Positions 39,816-49,581 of a stretch of 64,000 nt of DNA are shown here, piece after piece. Location: assembly GCF_013402815.2 (NCBI RefSeq), contig NZ_CP058601.1:3968001-4032000 (forward strand), given 5' to 3'. Position 1 is the first letter of the stretch. Each line of letters starts with the position of its first letter. The stretch is from Natrinema halophilum. GTDB taxonomy: Archaea > Halobacteriota > Halobacteria > Halobacteriales > Natrialbaceae. Made by a program: the position numbers and the translations under genes. Below the pieces are notes generated by a model. It was not told the origin of the DNA and searched no databases. It saw only the letters and a list, made by a program, of their open reading frames with translations.

Positions 39816-42800
39816 ATGTCAGGATCGAATGAGATCACGAACGGACCGGAAGACAGACGCGAACGCGGACTCGAGGTCACCGTCGGTATCGACCGACTCG
39901 AGTCGTTTTTGACGGCCGACGATCCGGCGGTCAGGAAGTACGCGGCCGAGACGCTTGCGACTGAAGCCGCGAACAGACCGGCTGACGTTCGGTCGGCGGT
40001 GGATGCGCTGACCGATCGCCTCGAGGACGACCCGCCAATCAGATCGCACGCTGTGGCGGCGCTGTCCGCGGTCGCAGCGGTCTATCCGGAGACAACCCGG
40101 GAGGGCGTGCCGACGTTGACCGACCGACTCCACGGACCGACGGCGGTTCGGACGGATGCAGCGGACACGCTCGCATCGATCGCTGCCGAGGAACCGACTG
40201 CAGTCGCCGAGTCCGCACCGGAACTCGCGGCCTACGTCACCGACGAGGAGGCTCGCGTCCGCGTCCGAACGACGGATGCGCTCGCGGCCATCGCGGCGGC
40301 CGATCCCGAGAGAATCGCCTCGGTGGCCGATGACGTTGCGGCGGCGCTCGACGACGACGTCGCGTCGGTCCGCGAGAACGCCGCGGTGACCCTCGCAACC
40401 GTGGCGGCGCACGATCCCGATGCTATCCGGGAGGCGACCGATCGCCTCGTCGGCAGCCTCGAAGACGAGCCCGCCATCAGAGACCACGCTGCGCGAGCGC
40501 TTCGGCTACTCGCGGTCGAACGGCCGGCAGCGATCGCAACCTCGGTCGAACCCATCGCCGCAGGGCTTGCAGACGAGCGAGAGCAGGTCCGCGTCGATGT
40601 CGCAACGGCGCTCGCGGACGTCGCAACCGAGTATCCCGACGCCGTCAGCGCAGTCGTCGGCCGCCTCGCCGCGGCCCTCGAGGACGAAACCGACGTTCGC
40701 CGGGAAACCGTCAGGGCACTTCGCGCGGTGGCCGATGATGCGCCCGGTTCGGTTGTTCCAGCCGTTGACGAACTTATCAAACGTCTCGAGGATGCAAGCG
40801 ATCCAGTTCGAACCGATGCGGCCGCGACGCTGGCAACGCTGGCAGCGGATCGGCCCGACGCGATCGAACCAGCAGTCGAACCGCTCGCCCGTCGGCTGAC
40901 TCGAGACCAGTCGACGATCCGGAGTCACGGCGTTGCGGCTATCGCGGCCGTCGCTGACGCGACTCCCGAAGCCGTCGAACCCGTCGTGGCCGATCTCGCC
41001 AGCGTCCTCGAAGACGATGACGACGACGTACGGCTTCGGTCAGCCCGTGCGATCGCGGCCGTTGCGGAGATCGAACCCGAAACGGTCAGCTCCGTCGTCT
41101 CGGAACTCGCCGACCGCCTCGACGACCCGCACGAACCGATCCGCTATCGAGCGGCGGACGCACTGAGCGCGATCGCACTCGCCGAACCGGTCGACGGGGT
41201 CGACGTTCAGGCGCTCGTCGATCGCCTCGATGCGGACGACGAGTGGATCGCCGGACACGCCGCCCGCCGTCTGGCCGGCATCGCCGAGTCGAGAACGGCG
41301 GATGCCCATCCATCAGTTCGGTCGCTGTGTCGTCGGCTCGAGGCCGATAGCGCGGCGGTTCGGAGGGGTGCGGCCCGCGATCTCGTACCGATCGCGGCCG
41401 AAACGCCGCGGACGGCCCGCGAAGCCGTCGCCCCGCTCGGCGATCGTCTCACGGACGACGACGCGAGCGTCAGAAACAACGCCGCGCTGGCGCTCGCTCG
41501 AATCGCCGATACGTATCCCGACGACGTCGAACCGGCGTTGGCGGGGCTGTTCGGCGCAATTACCGATCCGGATCGGAGCGTGCGTTCTACCGCGCGCGAA
41601 GCGCTCGCCACCGTCGCACCCGACTCGCGGGAGGGCCACCGACCGCTGGTCGCGCTGGCCGTCCGAAAAACCGCTGCGGACGAGGCTGCCGTACGCGCTG
41701 GCGCCTGCGAGGCGCTCGGTGTCTTCGGACTCGAGACCGACGCCGAGACCGAGGCCGTCGTCGACGCGCTGGGCGAACTGCTCGTCGAACCGACGCCGTC
41801 TGTCCGTACCGCGGCCCTCGAAACGCTGGAGGCGCTGCTCGCGTCCGATGCCGGAACCGAGCCGACGCCGATTGAGGCGCTCGAGCGACTCCTGTCGGCC
41901 GACGACGAGCGCTCGGCGGCGGTTGCGATGGCTCTCGCCGACGTCGCACGAACGGATCCGGAACTGATCGCAAGCGCGGAGACGGTGCTGGCAGAGCGAC
42001 TGCGAGCGGCGGACGGACGTCAACGACGGGCACTCGAGCGCGCACTGGCGTCGGCCGCCTCGGAGACGACGCTGCAGTCCGTCACTGAACGCCTGTGTGA
42101 GGACCTCGAGTCCGTTCCGTCGGACCCAGACGGTCGGCGGGCGGTCGCGGTCGAAATCGCTCGGCTGGCGCCTGCATTCCCCGACGACGCGGCCGCTGCC
42201 CGAGACCGATTGGTCGACTTGCTCGCTGACGACGACGAGTCGGTCAGGGGGTATGCAGCGATAGCGATCGGAACGCTCGCGATTTCGGGGCGGAGTAGCG
42301 GCTCCGCGCTGCGGGATGCGCTCGACGGAGTCGACGAACGACTGTCCGACGCCGCGTCGATCGTCGGCGGCGGTGTGAGCTCGAGCCACGTCGACGAGAT
42401 CAACACCCGTCTCTCCGCGTTCGGTCGACGGATCGAAGGCGATCCACTGACCGCCGGACTCGCCGTCCTCGCGCTCTCCGTGCTCGCCGACGAATCCGAG
42501 CGACTCCGTCCGACCGGCGTCTCGAACATCGCGTCCGCGCTCTCCGCCGACAGCCCGATCGTACGGGTTACCGCTGGTCGAACGCTCGTGACGATGGCGA
42601 CGAATAATCCCCACGGACTCGCAGCGGCGACCGACGAGTTGCGTTCGGCGTTATCGGATCCGGTGGCTGACGTCCGGGCCACCGCAGGAGAAGCGCTGGC
42701 CGAAATCGCCGAAGTTACCGGAGAACTCGAGGTGAATACCGGCTCGATCGCGGCCGATCTTCGCCCGCGATTGGTCGATCCCGATGCGCGCGTTCGTGCA

Positions 42801-44033
42801 GTCGCGGCTCGCACGCTTTCGGCCGTCGATGCCGCCGACTCGCTGTCCGCGGTTCGTCCATTGGCCGACGACCCCGTTCCCGCAGTGTCGGGCGCCGCGA
42901 CGACCGCAACTGAGCGACTCGAACTCATCCGCGAGCGCGAGGAAGACGAGAAAGTCGGCTGGCCGATGGTCGGCGGGGGGCCTGCGAGAACCGGTTCAGC
43001 CGGCACCGGCGAGACGCTCGGCGCGAACCCAGCGACGCAGTGGCGCGTCGAGATGGACAGGACGATCGCTGCCCAACCGGCGCTGATCGGCGACACCGTT
43101 TTGATAACGACTGACGACGGCTGCGTCAGCGCGCTCGCCCTCGAGGACGGCCGCGAGCGCTGGCGGTTCGAATCCGATGCGCCGACCGGCACGACGCCAG
43201 CCGTCGTCGACGATACCGTCTACGTCTGTGGAGACGCTGCGGTGTACGGGCTCGAGGCTGAATCCGGCGAGCAATTCTGGCAGTACGACATGGACACCGC
43301 CGCTCGGTCGTCGCCCGTCGTCGCAGGCGAACGGGTCCACATCGGTGGGCGAATCCTCCACACGATCGGCGCTGAAACCGGCCGACCGATCTGGACGGGA
43401 ACGCTTGCGGGATCGCTCGTCGGTACTGCCGTCGACGATGGCGTCGTCTACGCGGCCTGTGAGGACCGTGTAACCGCACTTACCGCTGCCGATGGTCGCC
43501 GCTGCTGGGAGCAAGCGTTCGACACCGAAGGGGGTGCGCCCACATCGCCGTCGGTGGCCGATGGGTGCGTGTACGTCGGCCGTGGCGGCTCGCTGCACGC
43601 GTTGTCGACCGTCGATGGCTCGCATCGGTTCCGATTCGAAACCGGCGGCGAAATCGCGACGGCACCGGCCGTCGCGGACGGGCAGGTTTACGTCGGTAGC
43701 TCTGACGGGAGTCTATACGCGATCGATATGAGCGTGGGGTCCGAGCGCTGGCGCGTCGATGTCGGTAACGCGGTTACCCAGCCAGTCGTCGTCGACGGGA
43801 CCGTCGCTCTGGGAACCGCTGACGGATACGTCCACGCGCTATCGACCGCCGACGGAACCCGGCAGTGGAACCTCGAGCCGACCGACAGCAGGGAGCCGCA
43901 GTCGATCGCTGGTGGGAACGGCCGGCTCTGTCTCGTCGATTCGAACGGAGTCGCCGCCCTCGGAGACGGGCACTCGTCCTGGACGGAGTCAATATCCGGC
44001 TTCTTCACCCGGTTTGGCCCGGAACCACCGTAG
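39816..44033 (+). CDS. Giant HEAT-repeat protein with C-terminal PQQ-type beta propeller
   Basis: 1405 residues. From about residue 25 to 1020 there are some 26 HEAT repeats of about 37 residues, each close to D-x-x-VR-x-x-A-x-x-AL-x-x-IA followed by a second helix ending L-x-DD. From about 1047 a BamB/PQQ-like propeller runs to near 1395, with seven or so blades ending in patterns like VYVGSSDGSLYAIDMSVG and W-R-F-E. It opens with WPMVGGGPARTG, usual for haloarchaeal PQQ-repeat proteins. There is no signal peptide or membrane helix, so it is probably cytoplasmic. HEAT solenoids and propellers are binding scaffolds. The function is unknown; a role in assembling or sensing a large complex is inference. 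Confidence 0.85.
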   Translation: MSGSNEITNGPEDRRERGLEVTVGIDRLESFLTADDPAVRKYAAETLATEAANRPADVRSAVDALTDRLEDDPPIRSHAVAALSAVAAVYPETTREGVPTLTDRLHGPTAVRTDAADTLASIAAEEPTAVAESAPELAAYVTDEEARVRVRTTDALAAIAAADPERIASVADDVAAALDDDVASVRENAAVTLATVAAHDPDAIREATDRLVGSLEDEPAIRDHAARALRLLAVERPAAIATSVEPIAAGLADEREQVRVDVATALADVATEYPDAVSAVVGRLAAALEDETDVRRETVRALRAVADDAPGSVVPAVDELIKRLEDASDPVRTDAAATLATLAADRPDAIEPAVEPLARRLTRDQSTIRSHGVAAIAAVADATPEAVEPVVADLASVLEDDDDDVRLRSARAIAAVAEIEPETVSSVVSELADRLDDPHEPIRYRAADALSAIALAEPVDGVDVQALVDRLDADDEWIAGHAARRLAGIAESRTADAHPSVRSLCRRLEADSAAVRRGAARDLVPIAAETPRTAREAVAPLGDRLTDDDASVRNNAALALARIADTYPDDVEPALAGLFGAITDPDRSVRSTAREALATVAPDSREGHRPLVALAVRKTAADEAAVRAGACEALGVFGLETDAETEAVVDALGELLVEPTPSVRTAALETLEALLASDAGTEPTPIEALERLLSADDERSAAVAMALADVARTDPELIASAETVLAERLRAADGRQRRALERALASAASETTLQSVTERLCEDLESVPSDPDGRRAVAVEIARLAPAFPDDAAAARDRLVDLLADDDESVRGYAAIAIGTLAISGRSSGSALRDALDGVDERLSDAASIVGGGVSSSHVDEINTRLSAFGRRIEGDPLTAGLAVLALSVLADESERLRPTGVSNIASALSADSPIVRVTAGRTLVTMATNNPHGLAAATDELRSALSDPVADVRATAGEALAEIAEVTGELEVNTGSIAADLRPRLVDPDARVRAVAARTLSAVDAADSLSAVRPLADDPVPAVSGAATTATERLELIREREEDEKVGWPMVGGGPARTGSAGTGETLGANPATQWRVEMDRTIAAQPALIGDTVLITTDDGCVSALALEDGRERWRFESDAPTGTTPAVVDDTVYVCGDAAVYGLEAESGEQFWQYDMDTAARSSPVVAGERVHIGGRILHTIGAETGRPIWTGTLAGSLVGTAVDDGVVYAACEDRVTALTAADGRRCWEQAFDTEGGAPTSPSVADGCVYVGRGGSLHALSTVDGSHRFRFETGGEIATAPAVADGQVYVGSSDGSLYAIDMSVGSERWRVDVGNAVTQPVVVDGTVALGTADGYVHALSTADGTRQWNLEPTDSREPQSIAGGNGRLCLVDSNGVAALGDGHSSWTESISGFFTRFGPEPP

Positions 44034-44137
44034 CAACGTCGACACACGCTGTTCGGCCGAATCTTCGCGCTCGCAACGCCGGAAGTAGGCGTGTGGCCAG
44101 TGGGGAGAATCCGCTACTGGTACCGTCACTCTCAGGT

Positions 44138-44200
44138 GAGGACCAGATGGAGATCGAACGAGGACCAGATGGAGATCGAACGAGGACCAGATGGAGATCG
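44138..44200 (+). repeat. 22-base tandem repeat, about 2.9 copies
   Basis: The unit GAGGACCAGATGGAGATCGAAC occurs at 44138-44159 and 44160-44181, with a third, incomplete copy from 44182. It lies in the 244-base space between the convergent HEAT-propeller and thioredoxin-like genes, where no gene is seen. Confidence 0.9.
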
Positions 44201-44277
44201 GCCGAAGACTAACTGGGGGTCGATCGAGGGCCGAATCGAGGAGAGGCGGTGACATCGGGCCACGGTGCGACGATCAC

Positions 44278-44937
44278 TCACGCGGTCGTCGTCGGCTTCT
44301 CGGTTTCGGTAGTGGAGTTAAACGCGGTTTCGTTCGTCTCCGACGAGGAATCGGATGCGCCTTCGTTTCTCGACTCGACGACCGATTCGACTGCCTCGAC
44401 GATATCCGCTGAATACCCGACGCCGAGCTCTTCCCACCGTTTTTCGCCTTCTCCATCGATGACGAGCGTAACCGGATAGCCCACGACACGGTAGTTCGCC
44501 GCGAGATCCGAATCGGGATCGTAACCAACGTTCCAGTTGCCGCCGTGATCGGTCCACCAGGATCGGAGTTCGTCAGCCGGCATCGTATCGGGAGATTGGT
44601 AGGTGACCGACAGGAACGTCAGTTCGTCTTCGTGGGCTTCGACGAGTTGAGATCGCGCTTCGGCGAAGCGCGGCATGTGCGTCTGGCACTGGCCACAGCC
44701 GGTGACGAAGAACATGACGACCGTAACGTCACCGTTCGGGACGGTAATCGTCCCGGCTTCGCTCCCTCGAGCATCGATCGTCTCGATTTCGACCGGCCAC
44801 TCCGAGCCGTCGCTGCTCGTGGACGTGGACCGTTCGTTTCTAAACGAGGGTATGCCGCCGAGAACGATACCGGATGCGCCGGCGAGGACGCCGAGGCTGC
44901 CCACGCCGGCTAGCAGTTCACGCCGCCTCATCGGCAT
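44278..44937 (-). CDS. TlpA/ResA-like exported thioredoxin-fold protein
   Basis: 219 residues; ATG at 44937, or 44931. A Tat-like signal (MRRRELLAGVGSLG) leads to a thioredoxin fold with active site C81-G-Q-C84 in FFVTGCGQCQTHMPRF. The cis-Pro lies in VVGYPVTLVIDGEG. This is the TlpA/ResA group, which reduces disulphides outside the membrane, for example in cytochrome c or oxidase assembly. The C-terminal 35 residues are Ser/Thr/Glu-rich and disordered. No partner gene adjoins it. Confidence 0.85.
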   Translation of the reverse strand: MPMRRRELLAGVGSLGVLAGASGIVLGGIPSFRNERSTSTSSDGSEWPVEIETIDARGSEAGTITVPNGDVTVVMFFVTGCGQCQTHMPRFAEARSQLVEAHEDELTFLSVTYQSPDTMPADELRSWWTDHGGNWNVGYDPDSDLAANYRVVGYPVTLVIDGEGEKRWEELGVGYSADIVEAVESVVESRNEGASDSSSETNETAFNSTTETEKPTTTA

Positions 44938-45386
44938 CCCACCTTCCAGGCGAGTCTGGTCCGACCGAACTCACGCGTTCGATGTCCCGTCTGACGGCCC
45001 ATCATACACGAGACTAGTGGTGTGCTAGATAAAAAGGATTCACTGGTACGGGAGTCGAATCCACACACCGGATACAGTATCCGTGGCACAGAATGTGAGA
45101 GCGTGCTGGCGACCATATGGCGAGAGTAGCGTGAGCGAGTAGTCCGTTATCCTGTCCGTCTCTATGGGTTCATATATCCCCTCATTAGATATAAGTAACG
45201 GCGTATCGAAGGGGAAAACAATATCTGTCGGAGGTGATCGCTGATGGCCGACCCCGACCCGAAACTGGTCGTTTGGTCTTCCGAGCGCGATCCATCACCA
45301 CGACGACACAATCGAACGATGAATTCGAACGACGATACGATCTCCCCCGTTCCCGGTATCCATACCGATGGCAGGAGGCTACACCG
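44938..45386. other. 449-base region without a recognised gene
   Basis: Open frames on both strands have no known motif and shadow each other. AT-rich sequence at 45170-45215 (ATATATCCCC, then AGATATAAG) may hold the promoter of the small zinc-ribbon gene. Confidence 0.4.
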
Positions 45387-45542
45387 ATGGTAGAGTCACC
45401 CGATGCCACGGAGGAACCGTCGCTTCCCACCTGTCCCCGCTGTGACGCTCCAGTATCCCAAGTGACGATGCGTGGACCCACGGAGCAAATTGCTACCCCC
45501 TGTGGCTGTTCGATCGCACCGGGAACGCTCGAGCACGAGTAA
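45387..45542 (+). CDS. Small zinc-ribbon protein
   Basis: 51 residues from the ATG at 45387, preceded by GGAGG at 45373-45377. Cysteines in CPRCDAPV and the closing CGC suit one zinc ribbon. Tiny zinc-finger proteins of this type are frequent and often conserved in haloarchaea. It ends eight bases before the end of the convergent type IIG-like gene. Role unknown. Confidence 0.55.
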   Translation: MVESPDATEEPSLPTCPRCDAPVSQVTMRGPTEQIATPCGCSIAPGTLEHE

Positions 45543-45549
45543 CAGTTCA

Positions 45550-48500
45550 TCAACCGTCCTGCATGCGATCGAGGGTCGACTCCACGGCCTCGATTTCGGC
45601 TTCGATCAACCCGTAGCGGTCGTAGACGAGTTCGTCGATTCGGCGGTCCGTTTTTTCGATTTCGGCCTCGAGTTCTTCGGCCCGCTCTTTCGCTTCGAAG
45701 TAGCGGTCCAGACCATTACGAACGTCGTCGACAGCGGGCAACGTGAGTTTCCGAAGGCGATCGATGAGCGAATTCGTTTTGGTAGCCGTCTTTCGAACGT
45801 TCGCGAAGCCACCCGCTTCGTCGACCGCGACGGGGACGAATGCTTCGATCAGGTCCGCCTCGCGCGGCCCGAGACGGGTGATGCGGACCGCGGGTAGCAA
45901 ATCGGTCTCGGTGTAGCCCCACTGGTCGGTCTCGGTCGCAGGTTCGTCCGCAACCGCATCTCCGGTTCCAACTGGAGGCTTGTATCGAGCGGTCGCTTCT
46001 AGTAGGACCGTCCCAGCAGAGCGACGACTCACGGACGCGCGACCGAGGCGGAGTTGCGGCAGTTCACGTGTGGTCTTCTGGAGGGGCGAGTCTGGTGACG
46101 CCACCGGTTGTCTCGACCCAACGCTTGAGAGGGGCTTGCCCGGCCGATACTCGCCCAGTTGCGATCGCAGGTCGAGCGGGAGCGACTCCAGCCTTCGGGT
46201 CGCCTCGATCCGCCGGTTGACGAGGTCCTCGAATTCGGGATCCGTCGGAACGGCAACCGGATAGGATTCGAACGTGGACTGATTGATCTGGGGAAAAACC
46301 GATCGATAGGCGGCATATTTCATTTCGTGGTAGTACTCGAACAGGGACGAATTGAGGACACCGAGAACGCGAACGATATCAGTCTCGGATTCGCTCGCCG
46401 TAACGTTGTACACCGACTTGATAGTTGCACGAGACTCGGTGTCGAGGGCGCCCGTCGGCGTCGCCGCAGTCTGGCGAAAAACGAGCTTTGGACTCGTATA
46501 CTGATCGCGGTCCTTTTCTATCTCGTCGGGCGGAATGTACCGCGTTTCCGCGTCGTCGAACCCGTATGGCTTGATCGCTGAGCCCGGAATAATCGCCTTC
46601 GACTCGGCCTGCGATTTCGTTTCGGACAGAACTGCTGCACGCTTCCCGATCTCTTCGCCCCTCGAGATGGAAACCCGATCCCCGAGCCGTCGGTGGGCGT
46701 CCATCGTCTCCAGAATCGATCGAGTGGTTCGATCCAGGTGAAGCAAGAACCGGTGCTCGTCTTGTTCCCGAAAGACCGACTGCGGAATCTCGTCGTATTC
46801 GGCCGACGACACTGCCGTTGCTCCGTCGGCGAATGCACAGTTGATCGAATCGTCGCTCGATCCGGTTACGAGAACCGCGGCTCCGTTCTCGACGGTGTCG
46901 AACGCCGTTCCGAGGTGGAGAATGTACGCGATGGCCGTGTTGTCTAGCAGATATCGACGAATGTGAACGTTTTGCTCCCGTGTGAGTATTGCGTCGGGAA
47001 CGACGATACCGGTTCGGCCGTCCGCAGCGAGGCGGACGAACTGTTCGTAGAACGCGACGTACAGATCGAACTGCTGGCGCGTGGTCGCGTACTCGTCTTC
47101 GAGATACGCTCGAAGCGATCGGTCCATCGTCGCGCTGATAGCGCCTCGGCCCGCAGTCGCGACCCACGGCGGGTTCCCGATTACTGCATCGAATCCCGCT
47201 CTCTCTTGTGCCCGACCGTTCTCGGTCAGGAATACGTCGGGAAACTCGAGTTCCCAGTGGAAAAACGTCTTCTCGTCGCTCACGGTTTGCGCCCGCCGGA
47301 ACCACTCCGCGGTCCGGAGCTCCGCCCACGTCCCGTCGTCGATCGCTTGCTCGAGTCGTGTGTGGACACCGTCGGGTATTTCGTGGTCGAACTGTGCCGC
47401 GGTGTGAACGTCCGCCAGTTCGAACAGACGCCGGAAAGGGGACTCCGAACGGCATATCTCGTCGCACGCAGCCGTCGACGCGATGGATGCGAGCGTCTCG
47501 GCCGAGAGCACCTCCGTCACGTCCGACCCGACCAGCGAGTTACCCGTCCTGAGATTGTGATCCCGAAATGGGGTCGGCTGGTCGGCCGCGGTCGCCTCGA
47601 GCCACACCGATAGTTTCGCCAGTTCGACGGCCATCTCGTTTCGGTCCACCCCGTAGATGCATTCGGAGACGATTGCTCTCCGAATCCGCCGTTCGTCGAC
47701 GGCAGTCGTTCCCTCGAGTGTGCGGTGCTCGGACACGACCCGGGATGCGAGGTACGCCGTCGCACGCGTGAGGAAGTGGCCGGTCCCCATCGCCGGATCG
47801 AGAATCGTCAGGTCGGTCACCCGGTGATAGAACGCGTCGAGGTACTCCTCGGTTGTCGGTCGAAGTCCCTGTGACGTAAGCTCGTCTTCGATCTCGTTGA
47901 CCAGCGGTCCGACGGTCTTTTCGACGACGTAGTTTACCACCTCGTCCGGCGTGTAGTAGGTCCCCGATGTCTTTCGCTCGCCGTCATCGGTGACGACGTA
48001 CAGCTCACCTTTGTCGACGGTCTCGATCGCATCCGACTCCGGTACATCGATTGCCGGCTTCCAGACCGGCCCGTCGTCCCCTGGAACTGCTGCGTATTTG
48101 GTTGGCGCGATCCGAAACTGCCGTTCGAGCAACGCTTCGTAACCGTTTCCGAGGTGGCGTGTGTCGAGGTCGGCGTAATCGATCGGAACGTGACGCCCTT
48201 TTCCAGTCTCAGTCGTCGAGAGTCGATAGATCGCTTCCGCGAGGTACCGATCGCAGATCGCGCTGGTGGGTAAACATTCGTGCTCCGATCGGTCGAATAA
48301 CCCACTGTCGGTCGACGGCACGGACAGCGCTTCCCCACCCTCGTAGATCGCCTGGAAGAGTCCGTCGAGTCGCTGCCACAACGTCGTCGACCGCTCGTCG
48401 TAGTGCTCGGCAAACCCGTCACCACCCGCGCCGATCTCGTCGTAAATTTCGAATCGAAGTACATCGAGACTGACGGGCGGTTCGTTTGTCTCGTCTCCGT

Positions 48501-49461
48501 CGGAATATGCGGCACCGACGAGTCCTCGGGACTCGGCATACATGACGACCAACAATCGGTAGAGCAAGACGAGCGACTGCGATTTGAGCTCTTCGAGCCG
48601 CTCGTCGTCGTCGGGATCGATTCCGGGGTCGCACCTCTCGTTGATGCCGCGACCGAGAAGCTCCAGTGCCGTGAAACAGCTCTCTTCGAGGTCCGTTCCG
48701 AGTTCCCTGGCGACCGCCCAGCTCTCCGCACGAATCGACTCGAGAACCGTCGTTCCCGACGACTCTCGGAACGCAGCTGCCCGGAAGAAGACGTAGAAGT
48801 ACTTGAACGCCTCGCCGTCGTCGCGCTCGAGCAGGTCCGGTAGATCGACCTCGTAGCGGGCCTGGGTCTCGTACTTGTTTATACCGCCGGTCTGCATTAT
48901 GACTTCGGTCGACCCGTAGAGTCGCCAGGTTCGCCCGTTCGTAAGAATACCCCATCGGACCGACTCCGGCGTGCGTTCGAGGGTGGACGCAATTCCGTTG
49001 GCGGCGACTCGATCGACCGGCCGGCCGTCGTTCTGTGCCGTGTCGATCGCGTCTCGCTGGCACGTTTGCACGATGGCGATAGCATTCTCGAGCGGTGGCG
49101 GTCCCTCGGAGTCGATTCGCTTTCCCGTGTCCGATGATGAGTCGCTATCCCATAGGCCGGTATCGGTATCGTCGTCTAGAAGGAAATCGACGGCGTCGTC
49201 CCCATTTGAAACCGTTGTCTCGACTGTCGTCTCGAACCCGAGCACGTCTAGAATCTCAGGGACCACGTTTTCGACCGCACACTCATCGTCGGGGGCCGAT
49301 TTTGATTCGCTGTCGAACAGCACTTGCAGCCGTTCCATAGCCTCGGTCGCTGCCTCATCGCAGTCCCACGCCGATCGGCCCTGGATCCGTTCGTCGAGAT
49401 AGTAGCGGGCAAAGAGCGACGAGTGTGTGTACGGCCGGTCAGGCTGCGCTCCCTCCCTCAT
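45550..49461 (-). CDS. Type IIG restriction-modification-like protein (Eco57I-type methyltransferase)
   Basis: 1303 residues from the ATG at 49461, which gives the usual RPYTHSSLFARYYLDERI opening; an ATG at 49551 would add 30 residues. The adenine methyltransferase core has motif I DPAMGTGHFL (D555) and motif IV NPPW (763-766), and further helper features (YGVDRNEMAVELAKL; NLRTGNSLVG). A specificity region lies in the C-terminal third (PQINQSTFESYPVAVP), with a coiled coil at the end. In type IIG enzymes the N-terminal nuclease has PD and ExK residues near residue 100-135. Here the second reads VQTC (131-134), so cleavage is probably lost. No other defence gene is next to it. Confidence 0.82.
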   Translation of the reverse strand: MREGAQPDRPYTHSSLFARYYLDERIQGRSAWDCDEAATEAMERLQVLFDSESKSAPDDECAVENVVPEILDVLGFETTVETTVSNGDDAVDFLLDDDTDTGLWDSDSSSDTGKRIDSEGPPPLENAIAIVQTCQRDAIDTAQNDGRPVDRVAANGIASTLERTPESVRWGILTNGRTWRLYGSTEVIMQTGGINKYETQARYEVDLPDLLERDDGEAFKYFYVFFRAAAFRESSGTTVLESIRAESWAVARELGTDLEESCFTALELLGRGINERCDPGIDPDDDERLEELKSQSLVLLYRLLVVMYAESRGLVGAAYSDGDETNEPPVSLDVLRFEIYDEIGAGGDGFAEHYDERSTTLWQRLDGLFQAIYEGGEALSVPSTDSGLFDRSEHECLPTSAICDRYLAEAIYRLSTTETGKGRHVPIDYADLDTRHLGNGYEALLERQFRIAPTKYAAVPGDDGPVWKPAIDVPESDAIETVDKGELYVVTDDGERKTSGTYYTPDEVVNYVVEKTVGPLVNEIEDELTSQGLRPTTEEYLDAFYHRVTDLTILDPAMGTGHFLTRATAYLASRVVSEHRTLEGTTAVDERRIRRAIVSECIYGVDRNEMAVELAKLSVWLEATAADQPTPFRDHNLRTGNSLVGSDVTEVLSAETLASIASTAACDEICRSESPFRRLFELADVHTAAQFDHEIPDGVHTRLEQAIDDGTWAELRTAEWFRRAQTVSDEKTFFHWELEFPDVFLTENGRAQERAGFDAVIGNPPWVATAGRGAISATMDRSLRAYLEDEYATTRQQFDLYVAFYEQFVRLAADGRTGIVVPDAILTREQNVHIRRYLLDNTAIAYILHLGTAFDTVENGAAVLVTGSSDDSINCAFADGATAVSSAEYDEIPQSVFREQDEHRFLLHLDRTTRSILETMDAHRRLGDRVSISRGEEIGKRAAVLSETKSQAESKAIIPGSAIKPYGFDDAETRYIPPDEIEKDRDQYTSPKLVFRQTAATPTGALDTESRATIKSVYNVTASESETDIVRVLGVLNSSLFEYYHEMKYAAYRSVFPQINQSTFESYPVAVPTDPEFEDLVNRRIEATRRLESLPLDLRSQLGEYRPGKPLSSVGSRQPVASPDSPLQKTTRELPQLRLGRASVSRRSAGTVLLEATARYKPPVGTGDAVADEPATETDQWGYTETDLLPAVRITRLGPREADLIEAFVPVAVDEAGGFANVRKTATKTNSLIDRLRKLTLPAVDDVRNGLDRYFEAKERAEELEAEIEKTDRRIDELVYDRYGLIEAEIEAVESTLDRMQDG

Positions 49462-49581
49462 GGTACCCGTTGTCTCGAATCGTCGCCGTAAGAAACCACT
49501 GGTCGACTGGATCACGTCCAGTGATTCCGTCCCAGTCAGCACCCTTTTCATGATCGGTCTCTCAGTCGATAGCGAGAGAAC

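Noticed and set aside
41313-42614. 433-residue open frame on the minus strand
   Set aside because: It lies wholly opposite the HEAT-repeat gene and is arginine/glycine-rich without acidic bias; it is a shadow of GC-rich coding DNA.
44138-44200. Possible CRISPR array
   Set aside because: The copies are directly joined with no spacers; it is a simple tandem repeat.
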